A stretch of DNA of 64,000 bases from Heracleum sosnowskyi (Eukaryota > Streptophyta > Magnoliopsida > Apiales > Apiaceae): NCBI GenBank assembly GCA_030848705.1, contig JAUIZM010000147.1, positions 1-64,000 of the forward strand. Reading direction: 5' to 3'. Both the position numbers and the translations under genes were made by a program. Below are positions 24,801 to 37,063 of the stretch, in pieces (position 1 is the stretch's first letter; every line of letters begins with the position of its first letter). The notes under the pieces were generated by a model. The model searched no databases, was not told the DNA's origin, and saw only the letters and a list, made by a program, of their open reading frames with translations.

Positions 24801-27800
24801 GTTTTTTGAGCGCGTTAAAATGCCAGTGAAACCAGTTTTGGGCCAAAAAGTGGGTTTTTTCCCATTTTCGGGGGTCGAAAAAACCCATTTTCGGAAATGA
24901 AATTTCGCGTTTTTTGGTCCGTACGTCCATTTTGTACCTCTATTTCAGCACGTGACAAAAAAAATCGGAAGAAAAATGCCGGGAACCTCGTTTTTTGAGC
25001 GCGTGAAAATGCCAGTGAAACCATTTTTGGGCCAAAAAGTGGGTTTTTTCCCATTTTCGGGGGTTGAAAAAACCCATTTCCGGAAATGAAATTTCGCGTT
25101 TTTTGGTCCGTACGTCCATTTTGTACCTCTATTTTAGAACGTGACAAAAAAAATGGGAAGAAAAATGTCGGGAACCTCGTTTTTTGAGCGCGTGAAAATG
25201 CCAGTGAAACCATTTTTGGGCCAAAAAGTGGGTTTTTTCCCATTTTTGGGGGTCGAAAAAACCCATTTCCGGAAATGAAATTTCACTTTTTTTGGCCCGT
25301 ACGTCCATTTTGTACCTCTATTTTAGCATGTGACAAAAAAAATCGAAAGAAAAATGTCGGGAACCTCGGTTTTTGAGCGCGGGAAAATGCCAGTGAAACC
25401 AGTTTTGGGCCAAAAAGTGGGTTTTTTCCCATTTTCGGGGGTCGAAAAAACCCATTTCCGGAAATGAAATTTCGCGTTTTTTGGTCCGTACGTCCATTTT
25501 TTACCTCTATTTTAGCACGTGACAAAAAAAATCGGAAGAAAAATGTCGGGAACCTCATTTTTTGAGCGCGTGAAAATGCTAGTGAAACTAGTTTTGGGCC
25601 AAAAAGTGGGTTTTTTCCCATTTTCGGGGGTCGAAAAAAACCCATTTCCGGAAATGAAATTTCGCGTTTTTTGGTCCGTACGTACATTTTTTACCTCTAT
25701 TTTAGCATGTGACAAAAAAAATCGGAAGAAAAATGTCGGGAACCTCGTTTTTTGAGCGCGTGAAAATGCCAGTGAAACCAGTTTTGAGCCAAAAAGTGGG
25801 TTTTTTCCCATTTTCGGGGGTCGAAAAAACCCATTTCCCGAAATGAAATTTGGCGTTTTTTGGTCCGTACGTCCATTTTTTACCTCTATTTTAGCACGTG
25901 ACAAAAAAATCGGAAAAAAAATGTCGGGAACCTCGTTTTTTGAGCGCGTGAAAATGCCAGTGAAACCAGTTTTTGGCCAAAAAGTGGGTTTTTGCCCATT
26001 TTCGGGGGTCGAAAAAACCCATTTCCGGAAATGAAATTTCGCGTTTTTTGGTCCGTACGTCCATTTTTTACCTCTATTTTAGCACGTGACAAAAAAAAAT
26101 CGGAAGAAAAATGTCGGGAACCTCATTTTTTGAGCGCGGGAAAATGCCAGTGAAACCAGTTTTGGGCCAAAAAGTGGGTTTTTTCCCATTTTCGGGGGTC
26201 GAAAAAACCCATTTCCGAAATGAAATTTCGCGTTTTTTGGTCCGTACGTCCATTTTTTACCTCTATTTTAGCACGTGACAAAAAAAATCGGAAGAAAAAT
26301 GTCGGGAACCTCGTTTTTTGAGCGGGTGAAAATGCCAGTGAAACAAGTTTTTGGCCAAAAAGTGGGTTTTTTCCCATTTTCGGGGGTCGAAAAAACCCAT
26401 TTCCGGAAATGAAATTTGGCGTTTTTTGGTCCGTACGTCCATTTTTTACCTCTATTTTAGCACGTGACAAAAAAATCGGAAGAAAAATGTCGGGAACCTC
26501 GTTTTTTGAGCGCGTGAAAATGCCAGTGAAACCAGTTTTTGGCCAAAAAGTGGGTTTTTTCCCATTTTCGGGGGTCGAAAAAACCCATTTCCGGAAATGA
26601 AATTTCGCGTTTTTTGGTCCGTACGTCCATTTTTTACCTCTATTTTAGCACGTGACAAAAAAAATCGGAAGAAAAATGTCGGGAACCTCGTTTTTTGAGC
26701 GCGTGAAAATGCTAGTGAAACAAGTTTTGGGCCAAAAAGTGGGTTTTTTCCCATTTTCGGGGGTCGAAAAAACCCATTTCCGGAAATGAAATTTCGCGTT
26801 TTTTGGTCCGTACGTCCATTTTTTACCTCTATTTTAGCACGTGACAAAAAAAATCGGATGAAAAATGTCGGGAACCTCGTTTTTTGAGCGCGTGAAAATG
26901 CCAGTGAAACCAGTTTTGGGCCAAAAAGTGGGTTTTTTCCCATTTTCGGGGGTCGAAAAAACCCATTTTCGGAAATGAAATTTCGCTTTTTTTGGTCCGT
27001 ACGTCCATTTTGTACCTCTATTTTAGCACGTGACAAAAAAAATTGGAAGAAAAATGTCGGGGACCTCGTTTTTTGAGCGGGTGAAAATGCCAGTGAAACC
27101 AGTTTTTGGCCAAAAAGTAGGTTTTTTCCCATTTTCGGGGGTCGAAAAAACCCATTTTCGGAAATGAAATTTCGCTTTTTTTGGTCCGTACGTCCATTTT
27201 TTACCTCTATTTTAGCACGTGACAAAAAAATCGGAAGAAAAATGTCGGGAACCTCATTTTTTGAGCGCGTGAAAATGCCAGTGAAACCAGTTTTGAGCCA
27301 AAAAGTGGGTTTTTTCCCATTTTCGGGGGTCGAAAAAACCCATTTCCCGAAATGAAATTTGGCGTTTTTTGGTCCGTACGTCCATTTTTTACCTCTATTT
27401 TAGCACGTGACAAAAAAATCGGAAGATAAATGTCGGGAACCTCGTTTTTTGAGCGCGTGAAAATGCCAGTGAAACCAGTTTTTGGCCAAAAAGTGGGTTT
27501 TTGCCCATTTTCGGGGGTCGAAAAAACCCATTTCCGGAAATGAAATTTCGCGTTTTTTGGTCCGTACGTCCATTTTTTACCTCTATTTTAGCACGTGACA
27601 AAAAAAATCGGAAGAAAAATGTCGGGAACCTCATTTTTTGAGCGCGGGAAAATGCCAGTGAAACCAGTTTTGGGCCAAAAAGTGGGTTTTTTCCCATTTT
27701 CGGGGGTCGAAAAAACCCATTTCCGGAAATGAAATTTCGCGTTTTTTGGTCCGTACGTCCATTGTTTACCTCTATTTTAGCACGTGACAAAAAAAATCGG

Positions 27801-29455
27801 AAGAAAAATGTCGGGAACCTCGTTTTTTGAGCGGGTGAAAATGCCAGTGAAACAAGTTTTTGGCCAAAAAGTGGGTTTTTTCCCATTTTCGGGGGTCGAA
27901 AAAACCCATTTCCGGAAATGAAATTTGGCGTTTTTTGGTCCGTACGTCCATTTTTTACCTCTATTTTAGCACGTGACAAAAAAATCGGAAGAAAAATGTC
28001 GGGAACCTCGTTTTTTGAGCGCGTGAAAATGCCAGTGAAACCAGTTTTTGGCCAAAAAGTGGGTTTTTTCCCATTTTCGGGGGTCGAAAAAACCCATTTC
28101 CGGAAATGAAATTTCGCGTTTTTTGGTCCGTACGTCCATTTTTTACCTCTATTTTAGCACGTGACAAAAAAAATCGGAAGAAAAATGTCGGGAACCTCGT
28201 TTTTTGAGCGCGTGAAAATGCTAGTGAAACAAGTTTTGGGCCAAAAAGTGGGTTTTTTCCCATTTTCGGGGGTCGAAAAAACCCATTTCCGGAAATGAAA
28301 TTTCGCGTTTTTTGGTCCGTACGTCCATTTTTTACCTCTATTTTAGCACGTGACAAAAAAAATCGGAAGAAAAATGTCGGGAACCTCGTTTTTTGAGCGC
28401 GTGAAAATGCCCGTGAAACCAGTTTTGGGCCAAAAAGTGGGTTTTTTCCCATTTTCGGGGGTCGAAAAAACCCATTTCCGGAAATGAAATTTCGCGTTTT
28501 TTGGTCCGTACGTACATTTTTTACCTCTATTTTAGCATGTGACAAAAAAAATCGGAAGAAAAATGTAGGGAACCTCGTTTTTTGAGCGCGTTAAAATGCC
28601 AGTGAAACCAGTTTTGGGCCAAAAAGTGGGTTTTTTCCCATTTTCGGGGGTCGAAAAAACCCATTTTCGGAAATGAAATTTCGCGTTTTTTGGTCCGTAC
28701 GTCCATTTTGTACCTCTATTTCAGCACGTGACAAAAAAAATCGGAAGAAAAATGCCGGGAACCTCGTTTTTTGAGCGCGTGAAAATGCCAGTGAAACCAT
28801 TTTTGGGCCAAAAAGTGGGTTTTTTCCCATTTTCGGGGGTTGAAAAAACCCATTTCCGGAAATGAAATTTCGCGTTTTTTGGTCCGTACGTCCATTTTGT
28901 ACCTCTATTTTAGAACGTGACAAAAAAAATGGGAAGAAAAATGTCGGGAACCTCGTTTTTTGAGCGCGTGAAAATGCCAGTGAAACCATTTTTGGGCCAA
29001 AAAGTGGGTTTTTTCCCATTTTTGGGGGTCGAAAAAACCCATTTCCGGAAATGAAATTTCACTTTTTTTGGCCCGTACGTCCATTTTGTACCTCTATTTT
29101 AGCATGTGACAAAAAAAATCGAAAGAAAAATGTCGGGAACCTCGGTTTTTGAGCGCGGGAAAATGCCAGTGAAACCAGTTTTGGGCCAAAAAGTGGGTTT
29201 TTTCCCATTTTCGGGGGTCGAAAAAACCCATTTCCGGAAATGAAATTTCGCGTTTTTTGGTCCGTACGTCCATTTTTTACCTCTATTTTAGCACGTGACA
29301 AAAAAAATCGGAAGAAAAATGTCGGGAACCTCGTTTTTTGAGCGCGTGAAAATGCTAGTGAAACTAGTTTTGGGCCAAAAAGTGGGTTTTTTCCCATTTT
29401 CGGGGGTCGAAAAAACCCATTTCCGGAAATGAAATTTCGCGTTTTTTGGTCCGTA
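18842..29455 (+). repeat. Three copies of a ~3.2-kb higher-order satellite block
   Basis: Nearly identical blocks occupy about 18.84-22.04, 22.24-25.68 and 26.02-29.46 kb (boundaries approximate). The offset from first to second is 3,398 bp (18 units) and from second to third 3,776 bp (20 units). Diagnostic private variants repeat in the same order: AAAAATTGGAAG with GGGGACCTCG, TTTTGAGCCAAAAAG, GAAGATAAATGTC (absent from the first occurrence), CTATTTCAGCACG with ATGCCGGG, GGGGGTTGAAAAAACC, TAGAACGTGAC with AAATGGGAAG, and AATCGAAAG with CCTCGGTTTTTG. The first block also contains an 8-unit (1,509-bp) internal duplication, for example 18524-18730 against 20033-20239. Confidence 0.88.
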
Positions 29456-31499
29456 CGTCCATTTTGTACCTCTATTTTAGCACGTGACAAAAAAAATCGG
29501 AAGAAAAATGTCGGGAACCTCGTTTTTTGAGCGCGTGAAAATGCCAGTGAAACCATTTTTGGGCCAAAAAGTGGGTTTTTTCCCATTTTTGGGGGTCGAA
29601 AAAACCCATTTCCGGAAATGAAATTTCACTTTTTTTGGCCCGTACGTCCATTTTGTACCTCTATTTTAGCACGTGACAAAAAAAATCGGAAGAAAAATGT
29701 CGGGAACCTCGGTTTTTGAGCGCGGGAAAATGCCAGTGAAACCAGTTTTGGGCCAAAAAGTGGGTTTTTTCCCATTTTCGGGGGTCGAAAAAACCCATTT
29801 CCGGAAATGAAATTTCGCGTTTTTTGGTCCGTACGTCCATTTTTTACCTCTATTTTAGCACGTGACAAAAAAAATCGGAAGAAAAATGTCGGGAACCTCG
29901 TTTTTTGAGCGCGTGAAAATGCCAGTGAAACCAGTTTTGGGCCAAAAAGTGGGTTTTTTCCCATTTTCGGGGGTCGAAAATACCCATTTCCGAAAATTAA
30001 ATTTCGCGTTTTTTGGTCCGTACGTCCATTTTCTACCTCTATTTTAGCACGTGACAAAAAAATCGGAAGAAAAATGTCGGGAACCTCGTTTTTTGAGCGC
30101 GTGAAAATGCCAGTGAAACCAGTTTTTGGCCAAAAAGTGGGTTTTTTCCCATTTTCGGGGGTCGAAAAAACCCATTTCCGGAAATGAAATTTCGCGTTTT
30201 TTGGTCCGTACGTCCATTTTTTACCTCTATTTTAGCACGTGACAAAAGAAATCGGAAGAAAAATGTCGGGAACCAAGTTTTTTGAGCGCGTGAAAATGCC
30301 AGTGAAACCAGTTTTGGGCCAAAAAGTGGGTTTTTTCCCATTTTCGGGGGTCGAAAAAACCCATTTCCGGAAATGAAATTTCGCGTTTTTTGGTCCGTAC
30401 GTCCATTTTTTACCTCTATTTTAGCACGTGACAAAAGAAATCGGAAGAAAAATGTCGGGAACCTCGTTTTTTGAGCGCGTGAAAATGCCAGTGAAACCAG
30501 TTTTGGGCCAAAAAGTGGGTTTTTTCCCATTTTCGGGGGTCGAAGAAACCCATTTCCGGAAATGAAATTTCGCGTTTTTTGGTCCGTACGTCCATTTTTT
30601 ACCTCTATTTTAGCACGTGACAAAAGAAATCGGAAGAAAAATGTCGGGAACCTCGTTTTTTGAGCGCGTGAAAATGCCAGTGAAACCAGTTTTGGGCCAA
30701 AAAGTGGGTTTTTACCCATTTTCGGGGGTCGAAAAAACCCATTTCCGTAAATGAAATTTCGCGTTTATTGGTCCGTACGTCCATTTTGTACCTCTATTTT
30801 AGCATGTGACAAAAAAAATCGGAAGAAAAATGTCGGGAACCTCGTTTTTTGAGCCCGTGAAAATGCCAGTGAAACCATTTTTGGGCCAAAAAGTGGGTTT
30901 TTTCCCATTTTCGGGGGTCGAAAAAACCCATTTTCGGAAATGAAATTTCGCTTTTTTTGGTCCGTACGTCCATTTTGTACCTCTATTTTAGCACGTGACA
31001 AAAAAAATCGGAAGAAAAATGTCGGGGACCTCGTTTTTTGAGCGGGTGAAAATGCCAGTGAAACCAGTTTTTGGCCAAAAAGTGGGTTTTTTCCCATTTT
31101 CGGGGGTCGAAAAAACCCATTTCCGGAAATGAAATTTGGCGTTTTTTGGTCCGTACGTCCATTTGTTACCTCTATTTTAGCACGTGACAAAAAAATCGGA
31201 AGAAAAATGTCGGGAACCTCGTTTTTTGAGCGCGTGAAAATGCCAGTGAAACCAGTTTTTGGCCAAAAAGTGGGTTTTTGCCCATTTTCGGGGGTCGAAA
31301 AAACCCATTTCCGGAAATGAAATTTCGCGTTTTTTGGTCCGTACGTCCATTTTTTACCTCTATTTTAGCACGTAACAAAAAAAATCGAAAGAAAAATGTC
31401 GGGAACCTCGTTTTTTGAGCGCGTGAAAATGCCAGTGAAACCAGTTTTGAGCCAAAAAGTGGGTTTTTTCCCATTTTCGGGGGTCGAAAAAACCCATTT

Positions 31500-34341
31500 C
31501 CCGAAATGAAATTTCGTATTTTTTGGTCCGTACGTCCATTTTTTACCTCTATTTTAGCACGTGACAAAAAAATCGGAAGAAAAATGTCGGGAACCTCGTT
31601 TTTTGAGTGCGTGAAAATGCCAGTGAAACCAGTTTTTGGCCAAAAAGTTGGTTTTTTCCCATTTTCGGGGGTCAAAAAAACCCATTTCCGGAAATGAAAT
31701 TTCGCGTTTTTTGGTCCGTACTTCCATTTTTTACCTCTATTTTAGCACGTGACAAAAAAAATCGGAAGAAAAATGTCGGGAACCTCGTTTTTTGAGCGCG
31801 GGAAAATGCCAGTGAAACCAGTTTTGGGCCAAAAAGTGGGTTTTTTCCCATTTTCGGGGGTCGAAAAAACCCATTTCCGGAAATGAAATTTCGCGTTTTT
31901 TGGTCCGTACGTCCATTTTTTACCTCTATTTTAGCACGTGACAAAAAAAATCGGAAGAAAAATGTCGGGAACCTCGTTTTTTGAGCGGGTGAAAATGCCA
32001 GTGAAACAAGTTTTTGGCCAAAAAGTGGGTTTTTTCCCATTTTCGGGGGTCGAAAAAACCCATTTCCGGAAATAAAATTTGGCGTTTTTTGGTCCGTACG
32101 TCCATTTTTTACCTCTATTTTAGCACGTGACAAAAAAATCAGAAGAAAAATGTCGGGAACCTCGTTTTTTGAGCGCGTGAAAATGCTTGTGAAACCAGTT
32201 TTTGGCCAAAAAGTGGGTTTTTTCCCATTTTCGGGGGTCGAAAAAACCCATTTCCGGAAATGAAATTTCGCGTTTTTTGGTCCGTACGTCCATTTTTTAC
32301 CTCTATTTTAGCACGTGACAAAAAAAATCGGAAGAAAAATGTCGGGAACCTCGTTTTTTGAGCGCGTGAAAATGCTAGTGAAACCAGTTTTGGGCCAAAA
32401 AGTGGGTTTTTTCCCATTTTCGGGGGTCGAAAAAACCCATTTCCGGAAATGAAATTTCGCGTTTTTTGGTCCGTACGTCCATTTTTTACCTCTATTTTAG
32501 CACGTGACAAAAAAAATCGGACGAAAAATGTCGGGAACCTCATTTTTTGAGCGCGTGAAAATGCCCGTGAAACCAGTTTTGGGCCAAAAAGTGGGTTTTT
32601 TCCCATTTTCGGGGGTCGAAAAAACCCATTTCCGGAAATGAAATTTCGCGTTTTTTGGTCCGTACGTCCATTTTTTACCTCTATTTTAGCACGTGACAAA
32701 AAAAATCGAAAGAAAAATGTCGGGAACCTCATTTTTTGAGCGCGTGAAAATGCCAGTGAAACTAGTTTTGAGCCAAAAAGTGGGTTTTTTCCCATTTTCG
32801 GGGGTCGAAAAAACCCATTTCCCGAAATGAAATTTCGTATTTTTTAGTCCGTACGTCCATTTTTTACCTCTATTTTAGCACGTGACAAAAAAATCGGAAG
32901 AAAAATGTCGGGAACCTCGTTTTTTGAGTGCGTGAAAATGCCAGTGAAACCAGTTTTTGGCCAAAAAGTTGGGTTTTTCCCATTTTCGGGGGTCGAAAAA
33001 ACCCATTTCCGGAAATGAAATTTCGCGTTTTTTGGTCCGTACTTCCATTTTTTACCTCTATTTTAGCACGTGACAAAAAAAATCGGAAGAAAAATGTCGG
33101 GAACCTCGTTTTTTGAGCGCGGGAAAATGCCAGTGAAACCAGTTTTGGGCCAAAAAGTGGGTTTTTTCCCATTTTCGGGGGTCGAAAAAACCCATTTCCG
33201 GAAATGAAATTTCGCGTTTTTTGGTCCGTACGTCCATTTTTTACCTCTATTTTAGCACGTGACAAAAAAAATCGGAAGAAAAATGTCGGGAACCTCGTTT
33301 TTTGAGCGGGTGAAAATGCCAGTGAAACAAGTTTTTGGCCAAAAAGTGGGTTTTTTCCCATTTTCGGGGGTCGAAAAAACCCATTTCCGGAAATGAAATT
33401 TGGCGTTTTTTGGTCCGTACGTCCATTTTTTACCTCTATTTTAGCACGTGACAAAAAAATCGGAAGAAAAATGTCGGGAACCTCGTTTTTTGAGCGCGTG
33501 AAAATGCTAGTGAAACCAGTTTTTGGCCAAAAAGTGGGTTTTTTCCCATTTTCGGGGGTCGAAAAAACCCATTTCCGGAAATGAAATTTCGCGTTTTTTG
33601 GTCCGTACGTCCATTTTTTACCTCTATTTTAGCACGTGACAAAAAAAATCGGAAGAAAAATGTCGGGAACCTCGTTTTTTGAGCGCGTGAAAATGCTAGT
33701 GAAACCAGTTTTGGGCCAAAAAGTGGGTTTTTTCCCATTTTCGGGGGTCGAAAAAACCCATTTCCGGAAATGAAATTTCGCGTTTTTTGGTCCGTACGTC
33801 CATTTTTTACCTCTATTTTAGCACGTGACAAAAAAAATCGGACGAAAAATGTCGGGAACCTCGTTTTTTGAGCGCGTGAAAATTCCCGTGAAACCAGTTT
33901 TGGGCCAAAAAGTGGGTTTTTTCCCATTTTCGGGGGTCGAAAAAACCCATTTTCGGAAATGAAATTTCGCGTTTTTTGGTCCGTACGTCCATTTTTTACC
34001 TCTATTTTAGCACGTGACAAAAAAAATCGAAAGAAAAATGTCGGGAACCTCGTTTTTTGAGCGCGTGAAAATGCCAGTGAAACCAGTTTTGAGCCAAAAA
34101 GTGGGTTTTTTCCCATTTTCGGGGGTCGAAAAAACCCATTTCCCGAAATGAAATTTCGTATTTTTTAGTCCGTACGTCCATTTTTTACCTCTATTTTAGC
34201 ACGTGACAAAAAAATCGGAAGAAAAATGTCGGGAACCTCGTTTTTTGAGTGCGTGAAAATGCCAGTGAAACCAGTTTTTGGCCAAAAAGTTGGGTTTTTC
34301 CTATTTTCGGGGGTCGAAAAAACCCATTTCCGGAAATGAAA
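31500..34341 (+). repeat. 7-monomer higher-order repeat next to the insertion
   Basis: A 1,321-bp (7-unit) period is visible. The TTTCGTATTTTTT(G/A)GTCC monomer occurs near 31513, 32834 and 34155, followed each time by GAGTGCGTGAAAATGCC and AAAAAGTTGG. The rare CCGTACTTCC variant follows at about 31718 and 33039, and its third occurrence lies across the retrotransposon at about 47834. The period therefore continues into the right-hand array. Confidence 0.85.
34337..34341 (+). repeat. Left target-site duplication (TGAAA)
   Basis: TGAAA lies directly before the first LTR base and is repeated directly after the last. A 5-bp duplication is the usual size for Ty3/Gypsy integration. The sequence belongs to the satellite motif GGAAATGAAATTTCG. 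Confidence 0.95.
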
Positions 34342-34923
34342 TGTAATAACCCGAATTTTTGGAAAAATTTAAAACTTTTCTTATTATGATTAAGTGCATC
34401 AGTGAATAGTGAATTTGGTGGATGAATAGTGATTTTGAGAATTAACAAAGTTTTTCATGCCACCTATGTACGAGACGTAGTGTGGATATTCGGAAGTCAT
34501 ATTAGTGATCTACAGAGTAAATAAGTGAATGCAAAGACGATCGGAATTCAGAAATTCCAAATTTTATTTTGGTGTAGTATTTGACCGGGCAGCGAATTAT
34601 ATATTATTACATTCAAGAGATGAGATATTAAATTAAGGATTTGAGGATTTAATATTTTGGAATTTTATTTTATTTGATTTGAGAATTTAGAACGAAAACC
34701 ACTGAGACAGTGAAACGAAGGTTCTAGAAACCGCTGATACTTTATAACGAGATTAAGTGATTAAGCGAACGAATCATGGATTAAGGATTGAAATTATGAC
34801 AGGATTAAATATAGACATGGAAGTAACATGTAACAAGATTAATTCGAGGGATGCAACATTTGGATCATCCATGTGAAAAGAAACGAATCAGTAAAGCTAC
34901 TTTAACCAAACGCACGCATGCGC

Positions 34924-34974
34924 GACACGTGTCCCTGCTTTGCCACCATGATACTCCATGGCTTGACACGTGTC
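34924..34974. promoter_or_regulatory. Two G-box palindromes in 5' LTR
   Basis: GACACGTGTC occurs at 34924-34933 and again at 34965-34974, each a perfect 10-bp palindrome with the ACGT core, 41 bp from start to start. Such G-boxes bind plant bZIP and bHLH factors in light, hypoxia and abscisic-acid responses. Position in the first 650 bp of the LTR fits a U3 control region. Activity is inferred. Confidence 0.5.
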
Positions 34975-35514
34975 CTGATGACAAGGACAATGTGATGACT
35001 CACCACTTTAACAAAAAAATCAGCATTTCAAGCATGATTATCCAAAAACAAAAGAAAAAGAAAAGAAGAAAAGAAAGAGAAGAACTCTCCAGATTTTCTG
35101 CCCAGCAGAAACAGAGTCCAAAGAAAAATCCATAACTCCATTTCTATCCATCCTTAAATCACCAAATGTTAACCATAGCTTCTCCACTCCATGGGTAACA
35201 TTCGATCAAAATTTCATGGCCATCAAAGGGGTGTAGCCTAGTCAAATCCCTTCCCCAAGTTGGAGAACCCCAAACTGTCCAGTTTCTGTCCAGCGGGAAG
35301 ATGGGACTCAAAACCCTAGCTAGGAAGCTTTAAATTTGGCGATCTATAGCTCAAAAGAAAGCTTATGAAGAGTACAAGGTCTGGTAAAAATCTTAGCACC
35401 AAACTCTTGTTTTTCGATTTTATATAGAGTTTACAAAGTGATGATGAATAGTAACTCCGAAAGTTGTTAACTTGTTTTCTTGATTGAATCTTAAGGTTTA
35501 AGCTTTGTAAGGAG

Positions 35515-35521
35515 TATATAA
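35515..35521 (+). promoter_or_regulatory. Candidate TATA box of the 5' LTR
   Basis: TATATAA stands in a comparatively GC-richer context (GGAG before, GGCTTG after), about 0.55 kb downstream of the G-box pair; the 3' LTR copy is at 44156-44162. Other TATA-like strings exist in this AT-rich LTR (for example near 36600 and 38770), so the transcription start is not settled. Confidence 0.25.
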
Positions 35522-37063
35522 GGCTTGTTGAGTGGTTGTGGCCACTGGTTAGTGTTGGTAGAGCATCAAGGAAGGTATACCACTCATCCACCCTTTGATT
35601 TATGTTGAGATTTAAGTGAAGTTTCTAGTAATGTTTAAGAATAAGCATGATTATGGAGTTTGGAGTATGTATGGTTAATTCTTGATGGATACTTGTTGTT
35701 GGTTGATGTTGGTGATATGTTCTTGAAGTATATAAACTGATTATGTTGTAAAGATGGTTGTGTTGTTGAATTGATTTGGTTTTAAGAGGTTTTGACATAA
35801 CAAAAACCGGGAAACGTTACGATTATAGCCGTCGTAATGCCCATTTGATTTAGGGCTGTTTTGAGCAAGAATTACGAACTGGTCTGGTAATATTTTTGAA
35901 CAGAACTGACCATGAACATGTAGGTCTTGTTTTAAGGTTTGTTTTGGTATAAAGATCATGTCTATACGATTTACGGTTTAGGAGAAAAGTGAGTTTTAGT
36001 AAACGTCGTTCGGAAGAATGACTCATCTCTGTCCAGCAACTTTGAGGCTATATTTGGACCACTTCAGAACCGTATTAAAATGTGAAAGTTTGAGGAATAA
36101 TACTAGAGACAGTTAGGAAGGCTCACGAAAACGATTCGTATTAAAAAGATTATTTTTCGATTTTATAAAAATGTTTTAGCCGAGGTCGCGCAAGTGAAAA
36201 TCCCTAAGAGCATGACTTAGAAACCGATGTTGTAAATGGTTAAGTATAACTTGGATTGGTGAATGGATTTCGAACCAAACTTGTGATATAAGTATTGGAC
36301 GAATAACATGGACTTAGTATGAGCCTATAACGAGCTAGTAATGCCTTGGTTGTGTTTCGCTTACGTGTTTAAGCATTTAGTACAAGTGGATTATCCAGGG
36401 GATTAATCGTGCATTTTCTTTGACTTTGTCTAGATTGTCCGGCATCGTCGCGAACCCCTATCACTTCTCGAGCATCAGGCAAGTTTTCTAAATCTATACT
36501 TTGAAGTATTGATTATATATTACTGTTTTTGCCATGTGTGGAGTTATACAGTTTTGCGATACATGTTATATATTGTATAAAATAGAGTTTGATTTTGGTT
36601 TATATATGAGCTTTGAGATAAAGTAGTTATAAACCGGTGTACCTTGTAGCTCTATAGATAAGAGCAGGTTTATTGTTTCGACTCTAGACCGGGAGTCGAT
36701 ATTTGTGTTATATAGATAGTCGTGGAGACCCGGAGGGATTCCAGCGGTAGAGTACTATTCATCTTGAGGAATATTATTATTAAACATTAATTATATTTCT
36801 AGAAAGTATTAGTTACCTGGAAATGATTTGAGGAATGTTATCGGAATATTACCTCATTCGAAGGTTATTATTTGAAAATGATTTGGTAATTGGCTTATAT
36901 GTTAAATATGGGATATCAGTTATAAGCCAGTATTCTTATATATGCCCTAGGATAAGGGCGTGTGATTTTCATTAAGGATCAGAAGTGATTGTATTTCTGT
37001 ATATGCTAAAGATTATTTTTCCGATAAAGACATCGGGTGACTGTTATTTGAGATTTATTAATT

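Larger units (their letters stand above)
1..34341 (+). repeat. Tandem satellite array, 189-bp monomer, left part
   Basis: Head-to-tail copies of a 189-bp unit fill this stretch without interruption, about 182 copies. Landmarks recurring every 188-190 bp are GGTCCGTACGTCC, TAGCACGTGAC, TGTCGGGAACCTCG, ATGCCAGTGAAACCA, GGGGGTCGAAAAAACCC and TTTCCGGAAATGAAA. Monomers differ mainly at diagnostic sites: TTTCGCG, TTTGGCG, TTTCACT or TTTCGCT at the unit start; TTTTTTACC or TTTTGTACC; TGTCGGG or TGTAGGG; GCGTGAAAA, GCGTTAAAA or GGGTGAAAA. All copies face the same way. The length is typical of plant centromeric, pericentromeric or subtelomeric satellites, but sequence alone does not show which. I do not recognise the family. 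Because 189 is divisible by three, long stop-free frames occur on both strands; they are by-products of the repetition. Confidence 0.98.

Noticed and set aside
1..34341. CRISPR-like array
   Set aside because: Units are contiguous and wholly repetitive, without unique spacers; 189-bp period and eukaryotic context fit a satellite.
1..34341. rDNA intergenic spacer subrepeats
   Set aside because: No rRNA gene or rDNA promoter sequence in 64 kb, and the array is much longer than usual spacer subrepeats.
34851..35135. 94-codon frame in the LTR, lysine-rich end (again at 43492-43776)
   Set aside because: The basic tail is just the purine tract translated; no recognisable domain.
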